A stretch of DNA of 64,000 bases from Streptomyces globisporus (GCA_014649555.1 BMTG01000021.1:1-64000); one strand, 5' to 3'; positions 52,117 through 62,080 are shown, counted from the first letter of the stretch. The notes: generated from the sequence alone by a model not told the origin. Translations and numbers: made by a program.

Positions 52117-54204
52117 ATGAATCGCTCGCACCCTGCCGCGACCAGCGCTGATCGCACCCCGCGAAGCTGCGCGACGTTCGCGTCCGATCCGTTCGTGGCA
52201 GCCAGAGCGGACCACTGGCGACGGTCGACCGGTGACCCTCCACAATGGTGCGCGCCACATCCGAACCTGCTGGCCGAACTGGTTCAGGCCGAGTACCACC
52301 CTGATGGTGGCACGGATGACCCGCCGACGCTCGCCTCCCGGCGGGATGTGGATCTGGCCCGATTGCGTCACCGGATGCGGTCCGGGAACGTACCGCCGCC
52401 GCTGGATTGCGTCCGGCTTCTCGACGGTGGTGCCCTCACCGGGGCAGCCGTCTTCGACGCATGGCCCTACGCCGTGCGGCGCCATGGGCCGAGGAGCGCC
52501 AGTGCCGCCCTGGAACACGGCCTGCGAAAAGCTCGCAACCCCGACTCCGTACGGTTCCTGCTCGACCTGGCCGCATCCTCGTACCTGCGGCCACTGCCCG
52601 AGGCGGAACTGCTCGCGCTGTCGGTGGGAGGCAACCGAGGAGTGCGCCATGCCGCCTGGCGCCTTCTCGCCGCCTACGACCGCGCCCATCTCCTGCCCAC
52701 CCGAGCCGAACACCGGGAAGACACCTACGAACGGCTCCTCAGAGGCACCCTGCGCAACGTCCCCTTGGCAGGTGCCGAGGCCGTGTCCCTGCCTCCCGGA
52801 ATCCTCGTGGCGCAGTCCATGCTCATCGGACACCTGGACCGTCCGGGCGAGGGCCTCAGCGGCGGTCTCAGCGTCCTTCTGGGCTCCCTGGGAGACGCTC
52901 TGGCACAGACCGGACGTGTCGCCGGCGTGGTCACCGTGGTGACTGCGAGCCGACCGGAACTGGAAGCAGATCCGGTGCTTCTGCTCCGGCGCGCGAACGG
53001 GCACTGGATCCTCAGACTTCCCGTGGACAGCCCCCGCCACGTACGACCCGAGGAGATGGGAAGCCATCGGGAAGCAATGGCATGGTGGGCGGCCAGACTC
53101 TTCGGAATGCTGGGCAGGCCGATCGACGTGCTTCACGTCCGCTACGCCGACGACGGCTCGCTCGCGGTTGCCGAAGCCGCACGCAGGGCGGGACTGGGGC
53201 TGGTCTTCACCGCGACACCGGACCCGCACCGCCAGATCACCGAAAGGCACGACGTGCCCGGTGCGGAACCCGACAGCCTCCGCCATGACCTCCACCGGGT
53301 GTTCCTCGCGGACCGGCTTATCCAGCGAGCCGACCGCGTCCTCGGGATCGCAGCCGGGGACGAGGAGTCGACCGGACTGCGCTCGTACTTCCCGCAACTG
53401 AGCGAGCGGACCGGGGAGGGGCCGGTCCGTACGACGCCGGAGGGCATCCCTCCCTACCGGCCACCGTCGAACGAGGTTCGCCGCCGCGAGCAGCTCCTCG
53501 CCAGAATCGATGCGATCGCCCTTGCCGACCCGTCCCGCGTACCAGCAGTTCTGCTCACCGTAGGCAGGTTGCACCCCGTCAAACAGCAGGACGTCCTTGT
53601 GCGTTCCTGGGTGGATTCGGGGTGCTACGAGAGGTCGGTTCTCGTACTTGTGGGAGGCAGCCCGCCGGAGGACGAGGATTCCGTGGAACGTTCCATGCGC
53701 GACCGCATCGGCGAGGCCGTCGCTTCCTCCCCCGAGGCCTGGAAGCGGCTGCTCCTCCTACCGGCCCTTTCCAATGCGGAGGTGCGCTTGCTGGAGCGTT
53801 CACTCGCGGACCCGGCGAGGCGCATTCGGGCCCGGTACGTATGTCCGAGTGCGAAGGAGGAGTTCGGACTCGCGGTACTCGAAGCAATGGACGCCGGCCT
53901 CATGGTGGCGGCTCCGAAGCGCGGGGGCGTCCCGCACTACCTCGTCGACGGAACGAACGGCCTCCTGCTGGACACCTCGAACTCGCGCACTCTCGGCGAA
54001 GGGCTGAGTCGCCTGCTCAGCATCGACGACGAGGAAGCCCGTGTGATGGCGCGCCGGGCCCAGAACCTCGCCCGCTCAACGTACTCGTCGACCGCCATGG
54101 CCCGGACACTGGCCGATCACTACGCGTCCGTGCCGAGAGAAGCAGGTCGCAGGACTGGAGGCCATCTCGGAACCCTTCAACCGCGTACACACGTCCGCTC
54201 ATGA
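52117..54204 (+). CDS. Large family 4-type glycosyltransferase
   Basis: A 695-residue protein. The N-terminal 220 residues are unassigned; a GT-B core follows, with GILVAQSMLIGHLDRPGEGL then SGGLSVLLGSLGDALAQTGR (acceptor domain, sucrose-phosphate-synthase-like), AVLLTVGRLHPVKQQDVLVR, and CPSAKEEFGLAVLEAMDAGL (the EX7E donor motif). ATG 52117 follows GAGGAG. It is divergent from the other glycosyltransferase with a shared motif between. Retaining glycosyl transfer is likely; substrate and any link to carotenoids are unknown. Confidence 0.8.
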   Translation: MNRSHPAATSADRTPRSCATFASDPFVAARADHWRRSTGDPPQWCAPHPNLLAELVQAEYHPDGGTDDPPTLASRRDVDLARLRHRMRSGNVPPPLDCVRLLDGGALTGAAVFDAWPYAVRRHGPRSASAALEHGLRKARNPDSVRFLLDLAASSYLRPLPEAELLALSVGGNRGVRHAAWRLLAAYDRAHLLPTRAEHREDTYERLLRGTLRNVPLAGAEAVSLPPGILVAQSMLIGHLDRPGEGLSGGLSVLLGSLGDALAQTGRVAGVVTVVTASRPELEADPVLLLRRANGHWILRLPVDSPRHVRPEEMGSHREAMAWWAARLFGMLGRPIDVLHVRYADDGSLAVAEAARRAGLGLVFTATPDPHRQITERHDVPGAEPDSLRHDLHRVFLADRLIQRADRVLGIAAGDEESTGLRSYFPQLSERTGEGPVRTTPEGIPPYRPPSNEVRRREQLLARIDAIALADPSRVPAVLLTVGRLHPVKQQDVLVRSWVDSGCYERSVLVLVGGSPPEDEDSVERSMRDRIGEAVASSPEAWKRLLLLPALSNAEVRLLERSLADPARRIRARYVCPSAKEEFGLAVLEAMDAGLMVAAPKRGGVPHYLVDGTNGLLLDTSNSRTLGEGLSRLLSIDDEEARVMARRAQNLARSTYSSTAMARTLADHYASVPREAGRRTGGHLGTLQPRTHVRS

Positions 54205-54377
54205 CGCGCGAGCGAGGTACGGCGGAAGCGGCGGGCGCTCGCTGCCCGAGGTGGTGCCACCTGGTTTCGCGAACGGCGGACCGGACGGCGGCCTCGGCCT
54301 CACTTCCGGGGGCGGATCTTGACGGACCCCGATCCGCCCCCGGGTCGACCGTCAACGGTCAGCAGTCAGTACCGCGG

Positions 54378-54971
54378 TCAGCGGCACAGCGAAGCCGGCC
54401 GGGCGACGCCGCCGTCCTGACGCGTCAGGCGAAGATCGCACGGATCGATGCCGGCATCGGTGAATGCCTCGATCGCCGCGGCCGATGCCTCGGACCTGAG
54501 GGCCGGTGTCCGGGACAGGAGGAACCCTGCGGACCGCTCTTCGTTGGTCACGGCTGCCCAGGAGTAGTCCGGGGCCAGTCCCACCACCACGTAGTTGGCA
54601 TCCTTGCCGTGAACGTAGCCGCCGCCGGGCCGGGGTGTGAAAGAGACGTTGAGGCGCGTGTTCGATTCGTCCAGCGGTCGTGCCGCGCCCTTCACCTCGC
54701 TGGTGGACCCCCACCACGTGGTACAGGAGTTCCGGACACCGACGCTGCCATCGGACTGCGGCGTGTACTGGGCCCGCACGTTCTTCTTGCACTGAATCTC
54801 GAACAGCTGCGGCACTGCGGCAATTTGGTACCAGGTGCCGGCATACCGGCCAAGGTCGACCCGGCTGACCTGCCGCGAGTCGGCGGCGCCGGCCTCGGCG
54901 GCGCCGGCGAGCGTCAGAACGGAGCTGACAGCAACTACCGCGGCGCGCCGGATCAAAGACGAAACGGACAC
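54378..54971 (-). CDS. Secreted lipocalin
   Basis: A 197-residue protein with an N-terminal signal peptide (LIRRAAVVAVSSVLTLAGAA then EAGAA). The lipocalin first motif is RYAGTWYQIAAVPQLFEIQC, and YVVVGLAPDYSWAAVTNEER matches the Blc-type core; Cys residues in QCKKN, NSCTTW, DPCDLR and the C-terminal LCR could form two disulfides. The fold binds hydrophobic ligands outside the cell. The GTG 54971 start is preceded by AAGGAG. It is divergent from crtE, so a role in carrying a carotenoid or other lipid is attractive but unproven. Confidence 0.85.
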   Translation of the reverse strand: MSVSSLIRRAAVVAVSSVLTLAGAAEAGAADSRQVSRVDLGRYAGTWYQIAAVPQLFEIQCKKNVRAQYTPQSDGSVGVRNSCTTWWGSTSEVKGAARPLDESNTRLNVSFTPRPGGGYVHGKDANYVVVGLAPDYSWAAVTNEERSAGFLLSRTPALRSEASAAAIEAFTDAGIDPCDLRLTRQDGGVARPASLCR

Positions 54972-55304
54972 GATCACTCCTTGCTCAGTGGACTACGACA
55001 CGCGGTGTTCAGCCGTGGAGGTCTCCTTGGATTCACCCCCGAGATTCCAGCCCCGGGGTCAGCCGGGACGGCGCCGAGGCGGCACGCGCGTACGGCGAAG
55101 CGAGTCTTCCCGGGCGGCGTGCCCCCTTTGCTCAACTGGCAGCGATGCACCGCCCCGAGGAAGATCGTTTCTGGGTTCTTCATCGTTCCTGGGGTCTTCA
55201 CAGACAGCGCAAGGACTCCACCAGGGCTCTTCCCGTTCCGATCGACACCGCATCGGACTTCCGGCCCCTGGGGAGCAACTGCTATTCCGATGAGAGGTGA
55301 AGAC
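54972..55304. promoter_or_regulatory. 333-bp divergent regulatory region of lipocalin and crtE
   Basis: No gene. It must carry the promoters of both genes, and contains the tandem repeat at 55164-55199. No -35/-10 pair was identified with confidence. Confidence 0.5.
55164..55199 (+). repeat. Two contiguous 18-bp direct repeats upstream of crtE
   Basis: ATCGTTTCTGGGTTCTTC (55164-55181) is followed directly by ATCGTTCCTGGGGTCTTC (55182-55199), 16 of 18 bases alike. The start of crtE is 106 bases downstream. It could be a regulator site or a recent duplication. Confidence 0.6.
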
Positions 55305-56609
55305 ATGTCACGCCGTCGTGCTGTGCGGGCTCCAGCCTCGCCGTATACGACTCACGACAACCACGCCCAACGGGCGCCGGCGGTCGAAGCGTCCCGCTCC
55401 GCGTCTCACGAGGATCACAGTGGGAAGGAGAGGAAGGGCCACGTCCCGAGCGTCGCCGGGCCGCCCGACAGACAGTCAGCCGAACACGCGCCGGACCATG
55501 ACACCGACACGGCGAGAGCCGTGGAGCACATGCTGGATGTCTACACCGGGCAGCGCGTACGCGACGCCCGGACTGTCGACCCGTTGTTCTCGCAGGAGGT
55601 CGCTGAGCGAGTGCGGCTCTTCGCGCTGCGCGGCGGTAAACGCATGCGGGCGCGGTTCGCCTGGTGGGGCTGGCGCGCGGGTGGCGGCTCCCCGATCGGG
55701 AAGGGCGCCGAGTCCGCCCTCCGGCTCGGAGCCGCTTTGGAGTTGATCCAGACCTGCGCGCTCATCCACGACGATGTGATGGACGGGTCGTCACTGCGCC
55801 GCGGGTCGCCGGCGCTCCACGTCGAGTTCGCCGACAACCACGCACGGTCCGGTATGCGGGGAGACCACAACGCTCACGGGCGGGCAGCGGCGATCCTGGC
55901 CGGCGACCTGGCCCTGGCCTGGGCGGACGATCTTGTCGCCGACATCCTGACCGGATCAGCGAACCGCGAGCACGTTCAGAGGCTGTGGCGTGCGATGCGC
56001 GGTGAAATGGTCGCAGGCCAGTATCTGGACATGCGCGCCCAAGCGGACGGCTCATCCACTACGGATCGGGCTTTGCGTATCGCCTGTCTCAAAACGGCTC
56101 TCTACACGGTCGAGCGACCCCTGGCTCTCGGCGCGGCACTCGCCGGAGCCGACGGCCGGACAACGTCCGCTCTCTGCTCCGCGGGTCGCAGCGCAGGTAT
56201 CGCCTTTCAGCTGTACGACGACCTGCTGAGCGTCTTCGGGGACTCGTCGGTCACCGGAAAGCCCTCTGGAGAGGACATTCGCGCCGGGAAACTCACCTAC
56301 CTGACGGCGGTGGCGCGGACGTTGTCGGAAGAGGCCGGGGACACCTCCGCCCGGCACGTGCTGAACCGATCACTCGGCGATCCCTCTCTTTCCGGTGCCG
56401 GGCTGGACGAGCTGCGCCGAACCCTGGAACACACGGGAGCACGCAGGGCGACGGAGAGGGAGATCGACCGCCTGGTCTCGGACAGTCAGGAACATCTGTT
56501 GAGGGCTGCACTTTCCGCGTCCGTGCACGGACGCCTCTCCGCTCTGATCGGGTCAGTCGTCGGCATGCCCCTCGCCTACCGGGTCCCCGACAGCGACGTG
56601 GTCCGGTAG
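55305..56609 (+). CDS. crtE: Geranylgeranyl diphosphate synthase
   Basis: A 434-residue trans-prenyltransferase. The first Asp-rich motif is LIHDDVMDGSSLRRGSPALH and the second is AFQLYDDLLSVFGDSSVTGK; GGKRMRARFAWWGWR binds diphosphate. It chains isopentenyl units to C20 GGPP, the carotenoid precursor. An N-terminal extension of about 70 polar residues precedes the usual start of the family, with no alternative start codon near the domain. ATG 55305 follows GAGAGGTGA. It is the first gene of the crtE-I-B-Rieske transcript. Confidence 0.92.
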   Translation: MSRRRAVRAPASPYTTHDNHAQRAPAVEASRSASHEDHSGKERKGHVPSVAGPPDRQSAEHAPDHDTDTARAVEHMLDVYTGQRVRDARTVDPLFSQEVAERVRLFALRGGKRMRARFAWWGWRAGGGSPIGKGAESALRLGAALELIQTCALIHDDVMDGSSLRRGSPALHVEFADNHARSGMRGDHNAHGRAAAILAGDLALAWADDLVADILTGSANREHVQRLWRAMRGEMVAGQYLDMRAQADGSSTTDRALRIACLKTALYTVERPLALGAALAGADGRTTSALCSAGRSAGIAFQLYDDLLSVFGDSSVTGKPSGEDIRAGKLTYLTAVARTLSEEAGDTSARHVLNRSLGDPSLSGAGLDELRRTLEHTGARRATEREIDRLVSDSQEHLLRAALSASVHGRLSALIGSVVGMPLAYRVPDSDVVR

Positions 56610-56669
56610 CGGCCCTCCAGTACCTGCTGCGAGACAGCGAAAGCCCCCCTCCCCAGGAAAGGGAATCAG

Positions 56670-58232
56670 GTGAAATCAGTACCGGGACCGACTGATCATG
56701 TGGTCGTCGTCGGAGCAGGTCTGGCGGGTCTCTCTGCCACCCTGCATCTTCTGGGCGCCCAACGGCGTGTCACGGTCATCGAACGCGAGGCGTCACCGGG
56801 CGGACGCGCAGGACGCTTCGACATGGGCGGGTTCCGCGTCGACAGCGGACCCACCGTGATGACCATGCCCGAAATCGCCGACGAAGCCTTCGCCGCCGTC
56901 GGCGACCGTCTGGCCGACCGGGTCGAGCTGCTGGAACTGCATCCCGCCTACCGGGCGCAATTCGCAGACGGAGGCCAGCTGGATGTACACACCTCCGCAG
57001 ACGCCATGGAAGACGAGATCCGCCGCTTCGCGGGCGACCGTGAGGCGGCGGGATACCGACGTCTGCGAGCCTGGCTCACCGACTTGTACGCCGCGCAGAT
57101 GCGGCGCTTCATCGATACCAACTTCGACTCGCCCCTCCAGTTGGTGCACCCCGACCTGGCACGGCTGGCGCGCCTGCGCGCCTTCGGACGGCTGGATCCC
57201 CAGATCGGCCGGTTCCTCTCGGACGAGCGCCTGCGACGGGTCTTCTCCTTCCAGGCCCTGTACGCGGGCGTGGCCCCCGAACGCGCACTGGCCGCTTATG
57301 CGGTGATCGCCTACATGGACACCGTGGCGGGCGTGTACTTCCCTCGCGGCGGGATGCACGCTCTCCCGCGCGGGATGGCCGAATCGGCTGCGCGGGCGGG
57401 AGCGGATTTCCGCTGGAGTACCGAGGTCGAACGCCTCGAGCACAGCGGCAGCCGGATCACCGCCGTGGTGACGGCGCAAGGTGAGCGCATCCCGTGCGAC
57501 GCCGTGGTCCTCACCCCGGACCTTCCCGTCGTCTACCGGCTGCTGGAGCGAGCTCCCCGACGAGCGGTGAAACTTCAGCATTCTCCGTCCGCCGTGATCC
57601 TGCACGCCGGAACGGACCGGACCTGGCCTCAGCTGGCCCACCACACCATCTCCTTCGGCGCGGCCTGGAGGACCACGTTCCGGGAGCTGACCGTCGATGG
57701 GCGCGTGATGAGCGACCCCTCGCTCCTGATCACCCGACCCACGACGCACGACTCCTCGCTGGCTCCCGAGGGCAAACACCTCCACTACATCCTGGCTCCG
57801 TGCCCCAACACGGACATCGGCCCGGGGCTGCGCGAGTGGCAGGACCTTTCGCCGCGGTACCGCGACAGCCTCGTCACCGAGCTGGAACGCCGCGGCCTGG
57901 ACGGCCTCGGCGCGTCGATCGAGGAAGAGTGCCTCGTCACTCCGGCCGACTGGACGGCCCAGGGGCATGCGGCAGGTACACCTTTCTCGGCCGCACACAC
58001 CTTCGCCCAGACCGGCCCCTTCCGGCCACGCAACCTGCTGCGCGGGATCGACAACGCCGTCATCGCGGGCTGCGGCACCACACCCGGCGTCGGCGTGCCC
58101 ACCGTGCTGATCTCCGGGAAACTCGCGGCGTCCCGCGTCACCGGGAGTGCCGGCGCACCACGTGGGACGTCCGCGGCTCGACGCAGCGGCCCCTCCGGCC
58201 GGACAGCCTCCACCAAGGCTGTGAACTCATGA
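56670..58232 (+). CDS. crtI: Phytoene desaturase
   Basis: A 520-residue CrtI-type flavoenzyme. The FAD motif is [20 protein letters not shown] with [20 protein letters not shown] and [14 protein letters not shown] next to it; the C-terminal FAD-contact segment is [20 protein letters not shown]. It desaturates phytoene to lycopene at the membrane. The GTG start at 56670 has AAAGGGAATCAG upstream. Its stop overlaps the crtB ATG (ATGA), so the two are made together. Confidence 0.95.
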   Translation: MKSVPGPTDHVVVVGAGLAGLSATLHLLGAQRRVTVIEREASPGGRAGRFDMGGFRVDSGPTVMTMPEIADEAFAAVGDRLADRVELLELHPAYRAQFADGGQLDVHTSADAMEDEIRRFAGDREAAGYRRLRAWLTDLYAAQMRRFIDTNFDSPLQLVHPDLARLARLRAFGRLDPQIGRFLSDERLRRVFSFQALYAGVAPERALAAYAVIAYMDTVAGVYFPRGGMHALPRGMAESAARAGADFRWSTEVERLEHSGSRITAVVTAQGERIPCDAVVLTPDLPVVYRLLERAPRRAVKLQHSPSAVILHAGTDRTWPQLAHHTISFGAAWRTTFRELTVDGRVMSDPSLLITRPTTHDSSLAPEGKHLHYILAPCPNTDIGPGLREWQDLSPRYRDSLVTELERRGLDGLGASIEEECLVTPADWTAQGHAAGTPFSAAHTFAQTGPFRPRNLLRGIDNAVIAGCGTTPGVGVPTVLISGKLAASRVTGSAGAPRGTSAARRSGPSGRTASTKAVNS

Positions 58233-59281
58233 CGCGACGAGAGCTCGACGCCGCGGGCATCGAGGAGCCCGCACTGCGCGCGGCGTACACGCACTGCCGG
58301 CGACTCAACGCGCGGCACGGCAAGACCTACTTCCTCGCCACTCGCCTGCTGCCGCTCTCCCGCAGGCCCGCCGTTCACGCCCTGTACGGGTTCGCCCGCT
58401 GGGCCGACGACATCGTGGACGATCTCAGCGGCAACGCCACGCGAGCCCAGCGCGACAGGGCCCTGCACACGCTGCGGGACAGCCTGGACACCGGTCTGCG
58501 CACCGGCAGGAGCGAGGAACCGGTGGTTCAGGCACTGGTTCACACAGCCGTGCGGTACGACATCGACCACAGCTATTTCGTCGACTTCATGGCCTCGATG
58601 CTGAGCGACCTCGACGTCACCGACTACCCCACGTACGAGCATCTCGCCAGGTACATGCACGGCTCGGCCGCGGTGATCGGTCTGCAGATGCTGCCGGTGC
58701 TCGGGACCGTGACGCCCAGGGAGGAGGCAGCGCCGCATGCGGCGGCCCTGGGTGTCGCTTTCCAACTCACCAATTTCCTCCGAGATGTCGGCGAGGATCT
58801 CGACCGGGGGCGGGTCTACCTGCCGGCCGACCTTCTGGCAGCCCACGGGGTGGACCGCGAACTTCTGCTGTGGAGCCGCAGAAGCGGACGGGACGACCCA
58901 CGGATCCGGGCGGCCGTCCTGGACGTCGTGGCACTGACGCAAGATGTCTACCGGCAGGCGTACCCGGGGCTGGACATGCTCGATCCGGTCACTCGGCCCT
59001 GCATGCGAACGGCGTTCACGCTGTACCGCGACATCCTGGGGGCGATCGAGGCGGACGGCTTCCAGGTCGTACACCGCCGTTCGGTGGTGCCGCGGCGGCG
59101 AAGGGCTGCGGTCGCCCTCGCGGGGGCGATCCGGATGGCAACGGCCGGACGCGCAGGCGGCGGCCGTCCGGGGGGCCTGCGCGACACTGCCCCGGCCGCC
59201 CCGGGAGGAGAGCCGTTCCTTCACCAGCAGTCCGCACTGCGGCAGGAGAAGGAACTGCCTCGGCTGCCGCCTCACCCGTGA
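58229..59281 (+). CDS. crtB: Phytoene synthase
   Basis: A 350-residue squalene/phytoene synthase. Asp-rich motifs are [16 protein letters not shown] and [20 protein letters not shown], the two magnesium-diphosphate sites; [20 protein letters not shown] lies between them. It joins two GGPP molecules head to head into phytoene. It is coupled to crtI. About 40 residues after the catalytic domain are polar and Gly/Pro-rich. The Rieske gene begins 81 bases downstream. Confidence 0.95.
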   Translation: MTRRELDAAGIEEPALRAAYTHCRRLNARHGKTYFLATRLLPLSRRPAVHALYGFARWADDIVDDLSGNATRAQRDRALHTLRDSLDTGLRTGRSEEPVVQALVHTAVRYDIDHSYFVDFMASMLSDLDVTDYPTYEHLARYMHGSAAVIGLQMLPVLGTVTPREEAAPHAAALGVAFQLTNFLRDVGEDLDRGRVYLPADLLAAHGVDRELLLWSRRSGRDDPRIRAAVLDVVALTQDVYRQAYPGLDMLDPVTRPCMRTAFTLYRDILGAIEADGFQVVHRRSVVPRRRRAAVALAGAIRMATAGRAGGGRPGGLRDTAPAAPGGEPFLHQQSALRQEKELPRLPPHP

Positions 59282-59362
59282 CGCTTCGGGGTTCGTTCCG
59301 ACGCGAAGGGAGAACCGGCCCCGCGGGCTGTGTACAGCGACCTTATGAGGAGAGATCACGAC

Positions 59363-60409
59363 ATGACAGGACCGGACGACGGCGGCGGATCCAGTCGGCC
59401 GGAACGCCGCCGCAGCCTGCGCGACCGTGTTCCGCTGCGTCTACGGAAGCCGGTTGCCTGGCACCGGCAAGGACCCACCTGGCGGGAGGCGAAACCGGCG
59501 ACCATCGCGGCGGCTCTCAAGCGGGCGAAAGCGCTGCCCTCCGGGAACTGGTACGTGATCGGGGCGAGCCGGGAGATCGGAGGGCGGACGCCCTTCGGCC
59601 GGAGCGTCGCGGGAACCGATGTCGTCGTCTGGAGAGACACGAAGGGCCGTCTCAAGGCGGGCCCCGGTAGCTGCCCGCACCTGGGTGCTCCGCTGCGGGA
59701 CAGCCCGGTGGTGTGCGGAACCCTGGTCTGTCACTGGCATGGACTGGCTATACAGGGCGACGCGTTCGCCGGGTGGACCCCCTATCCGGTGTACGACGAC
59801 GGCGTGCTGGTCTGGGTCCGTCTGGACGCCACCGGCGGGGAAGCGCCCCTTGACCGGCCCGTACTGCCGGCGCGACCCGATCTCATGAGTTCCGTCGCCG
59901 CCGTCTACACAACCGTGGGCACCTGTGAGCCGGAGGACATCGTCGCCAACCGGCTGGATCCGTGGCACGGCGCCTGGTTCCACCCGTATTCGTTCGTCGA
60001 CCTGAAAGTCCTCGACACGTCACATGGATCATCGCCAGATCATGAGGACGGCTTCGCGGTCGATGTCTCCTTCAAAGTCGCCGGCCGTGCCGTGGTGCCC
60101 GTGCGGGCGGTCTTCACCACGCCGGAGCCTCGCACCGTGGTCATGCACATCACCGAGGGTGAGGGTGCGGGCTCAGTCGTCGAGACGCACGCCACCCCGC
60201 TGGAGCCCGACGCGCTGGGCAACCCTCGCACAGCGGTCATCGAGGCGGTCATCGCTACCTCCGGCCGCCCCGGGTTCGCCATCGCCAGGGCAGCCGCGCC
60301 GCTGCTTCGGCCCTTGATGCGCAGCGCGGCGGGACGGCTGTGGCGCGACGACCTGGCCTATGCGGAGCGGCGCCTGCACCTGCGCAGCAAGGGACAGTTC
60401 CCGGGCTGA
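59363..60409 (+). CDS. Rieske [2Fe-2S] protein of the carotenoid locus (DUF5914-like C-terminal domain)
   Basis: A 348-residue protein with a Rieske cluster site, Cys104-X-His106 (SCPHLGAPLRD) and Cys123-X2-His126 (LVCHWHGLAIQG), after a basic N-terminal region. The remaining 200 residues form an unfamiliar domain (ANRLDPWHGAWFHPYSFVDL, NPRTAVIEAVIATSGRPGFA) that I associate with DUF5914 in Streptomyces crt loci; a mononuclear-iron site of classical oxygenases is not obvious, though WHGAWFHPY has paired histidines. Position after crtB and facing crtU suggests it modifies an aryl carotenoid, for example ring hydroxylation. ATG 59363 follows AGGAGAG. Confidence 0.82.
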   Translation: MTGPDDGGGSSRPERRRSLRDRVPLRLRKPVAWHRQGPTWREAKPATIAAALKRAKALPSGNWYVIGASREIGGRTPFGRSVAGTDVVVWRDTKGRLKAGPGSCPHLGAPLRDSPVVCGTLVCHWHGLAIQGDAFAGWTPYPVYDDGVLVWVRLDATGGEAPLDRPVLPARPDLMSSVAAVYTTVGTCEPEDIVANRLDPWHGAWFHPYSFVDLKVLDTSHGSSPDHEDGFAVDVSFKVAGRAVVPVRAVFTTPEPRTVVMHITEGEGAGSVVETHATPLEPDALGNPRTAVIEAVIATSGRPGFAIARAAAPLLRPLMRSAAGRLWRDDLAYAERRLHLRSKGQFPG

Positions 60410-60460
60410 GCAACGGTGCGGAGCGGGAAGAGCCGGAGTCTCCCCATCATCGAGAGACCA

Positions 60461-60494
60461 GCTGGGACCGTCGGAGCGTACCGACGGCCCCAGC
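60461..60494. terminator. Bidirectional hairpin terminator between Rieske gene and crtU
   Basis: GCTGGGACCGTCGG (60461-60474) pairs with CCGACGGCCCCAGC (60481-60494) with one mismatch in 14 around a six-base loop. It lies in the 105-bp gap where the two carotenoid transcripts converge. Confidence 0.8.
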
Positions 60495-60514
60495 CTCAGG
60501 TCAGCGGACGAGGG

Positions 60515-62080
60515 TCATCCGCTCGTGGCCATCCGGGCAAGCAGACGCATCGCCCGGGACCTGCCGCTGCGCGGCACCGTCCACAACGCCTGCCCCCGCA
60601 CTCCCCACCTTTCGAGCAGGGCGTTCGCGGCGAGGAATCCGCTGGTCGCGGCGCGCTCCATCAGAGCGACGGGCAGGTCGGTCCGCACCAGGTCACCCGC
60701 CAGTACGAGCGTGGGATCCGCGGTGCGCACCTCGGGCCGGTCGGCATAGGAGCCCACGGGGAAAAGGGGGCAGTCCGCTCGCCACTCGTGCCGGGCGTCG
60801 ACGATCTTCGCGTCCCGGGTCTCCGGATAGACGCGGTACAGCTGGTTCAGCAGCCGTTCCTGTTCGACCGGCCTGTCGGCACCCGGTGCGACAGCGTAGG
60901 CGTGGAGCTCCACCACCGAACCTCCGGTGCGGGCGGCCCAGCGGGCGGCCTCCCCTTCCCAGCGCTCCAGGACGCTGATGTTGTCGAGCGACTCGTAGCC
61001 ACCCGTGCCGAGGAAGCCCGCTCTGCCTGCTCGTACCGGACGGTCCAGCCACAGGCGGGAGACCAGAAAGGGCGGGGCGCTGCGAAGCCGGGAGATGCCG
61101 TCACGCCACTCGGTGTCGACGAGGCCGGGCGATGCCTCGACCAGTCCCCGCAAGCCCGGAACGTCCAGGGCGAGAACGGTCGCGTCGAAGTGCGCGGGTG
61201 CTCCGCCGGCCGTGATCCGGTAGCCGCCGGAGCGCTGCGGTGCGACCGTCTCCACAAAACTGCCGGTGCGCAGCTGGACGCGGTGGCCCTCCAGATAGTC
61301 GGCCAGTGGATCCCACAGAGCCTGCGGGAACGGCTCGTCGGGAACGTCGAAGAGCAGGCCCTCGCTGGACCCCAGGAAGTAGATGTGGAACATCAGGACC
61401 AGTTCCGCGGCGGACAGTTCGCGCGGATCGGCGAAGAAGCTGCGGGAGAAGACCTCGAAGGCCAGGTGCTGGGCTGCCTCGGGAAAGCGGATACCGGCCA
61501 GGAAGTCATGAGCGCTCATCGAGTCGAGCCGGCTGTAGACCTCCGGCACACGGACGTCCAGCAGCGGAAGCGCGGCACGCGGGTCCATACGTGCCATGTC
61601 GCGCCAGCCGAAGCTGGGACTGAGCGCCGCGAACCCCAGCGCACTCCACGGCGGCGTGCGAGGGACTTTGGCGAAACTGTCGTAGAGACCCGAACTGTGC
61701 TGCAGCGGGTAGTCCGGTACGGACGTCAGCATGCCGAGGTTGCCGTCGGCACGACGCAAGAGGCCGCGGAGATTGTAGTACTGCCGGAAGAACGCGTGGA
61801 AGCCGCGGCTCATGGTGGCCCTCGAACCGTCGGCCAGTTCCACCGGCCAGCCCGCGAGCCGGCCGCCGAGCGTCGTCTCGCTCTCGTACAGGGTGACCTG
61901 CGCGCCGCGTTCGGCGAGGCCGGTCGCGGCGGCCAGACCGGCGATGCCCCCGCCGACCACCGCCACGCGTGGCGTGTCACCGGCGAACCGGGAGAGCCCC
62001 GGCTTCGGACGCAGAACCTCCGCCTGCCTGTCCCTTCCCCGGCGAGGGGCACTGCGGTCAGCGTTCCAGCGTGGTGACAT
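60515..62080 (-). CDS. crtU: Beta-carotene desaturase/methyltransferase (isorenieratene synthase)
   Basis: A 521-residue CrtI-like flavoenzyme, close to the usual CrtU length. Landmarks: RVAVVGGGIAGLAAATGLAE (FAD), TLYESETTLGGRLAGWPVEL, SRGFHAFFRQYYNLRGLLRR, and the C-terminal PTLVLAGDLVRTDLPVALME followed by RAATSGFLAAN. CrtU turns beta-ionone rings into aromatic phi-rings, giving isorenieratene. ATG 62080 is preceded by AAGGAA. It follows crtY on the same strand with a 135-bp gap. The presence of crtU and crtY predicts an orange aryl carotenoid. Confidence 0.92.
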   Translation of the reverse strand: MSPRWNADRSAPRRGRDRQAEVLRPKPGLSRFAGDTPRVAVVGGGIAGLAAATGLAERGAQVTLYESETTLGGRLAGWPVELADGSRATMSRGFHAFFRQYYNLRGLLRRADGNLGMLTSVPDYPLQHSSGLYDSFAKVPRTPPWSALGFAALSPSFGWRDMARMDPRAALPLLDVRVPEVYSRLDSMSAHDFLAGIRFPEAAQHLAFEVFSRSFFADPRELSAAELVLMFHIYFLGSSEGLLFDVPDEPFPQALWDPLADYLEGHRVQLRTGSFVETVAPQRSGGYRITAGGAPAHFDATVLALDVPGLRGLVEASPGLVDTEWRDGISRLRSAPPFLVSRLWLDRPVRAGRAGFLGTGGYESLDNISVLERWEGEAARWAARTGGSVVELHAYAVAPGADRPVEQERLLNQLYRVYPETRDAKIVDARHEWRADCPLFPVGSYADRPEVRTADPTLVLAGDLVRTDLPVALMERAATSGFLAANALLERWGVRGQALWTVPRSGRSRAMRLLARMATSG

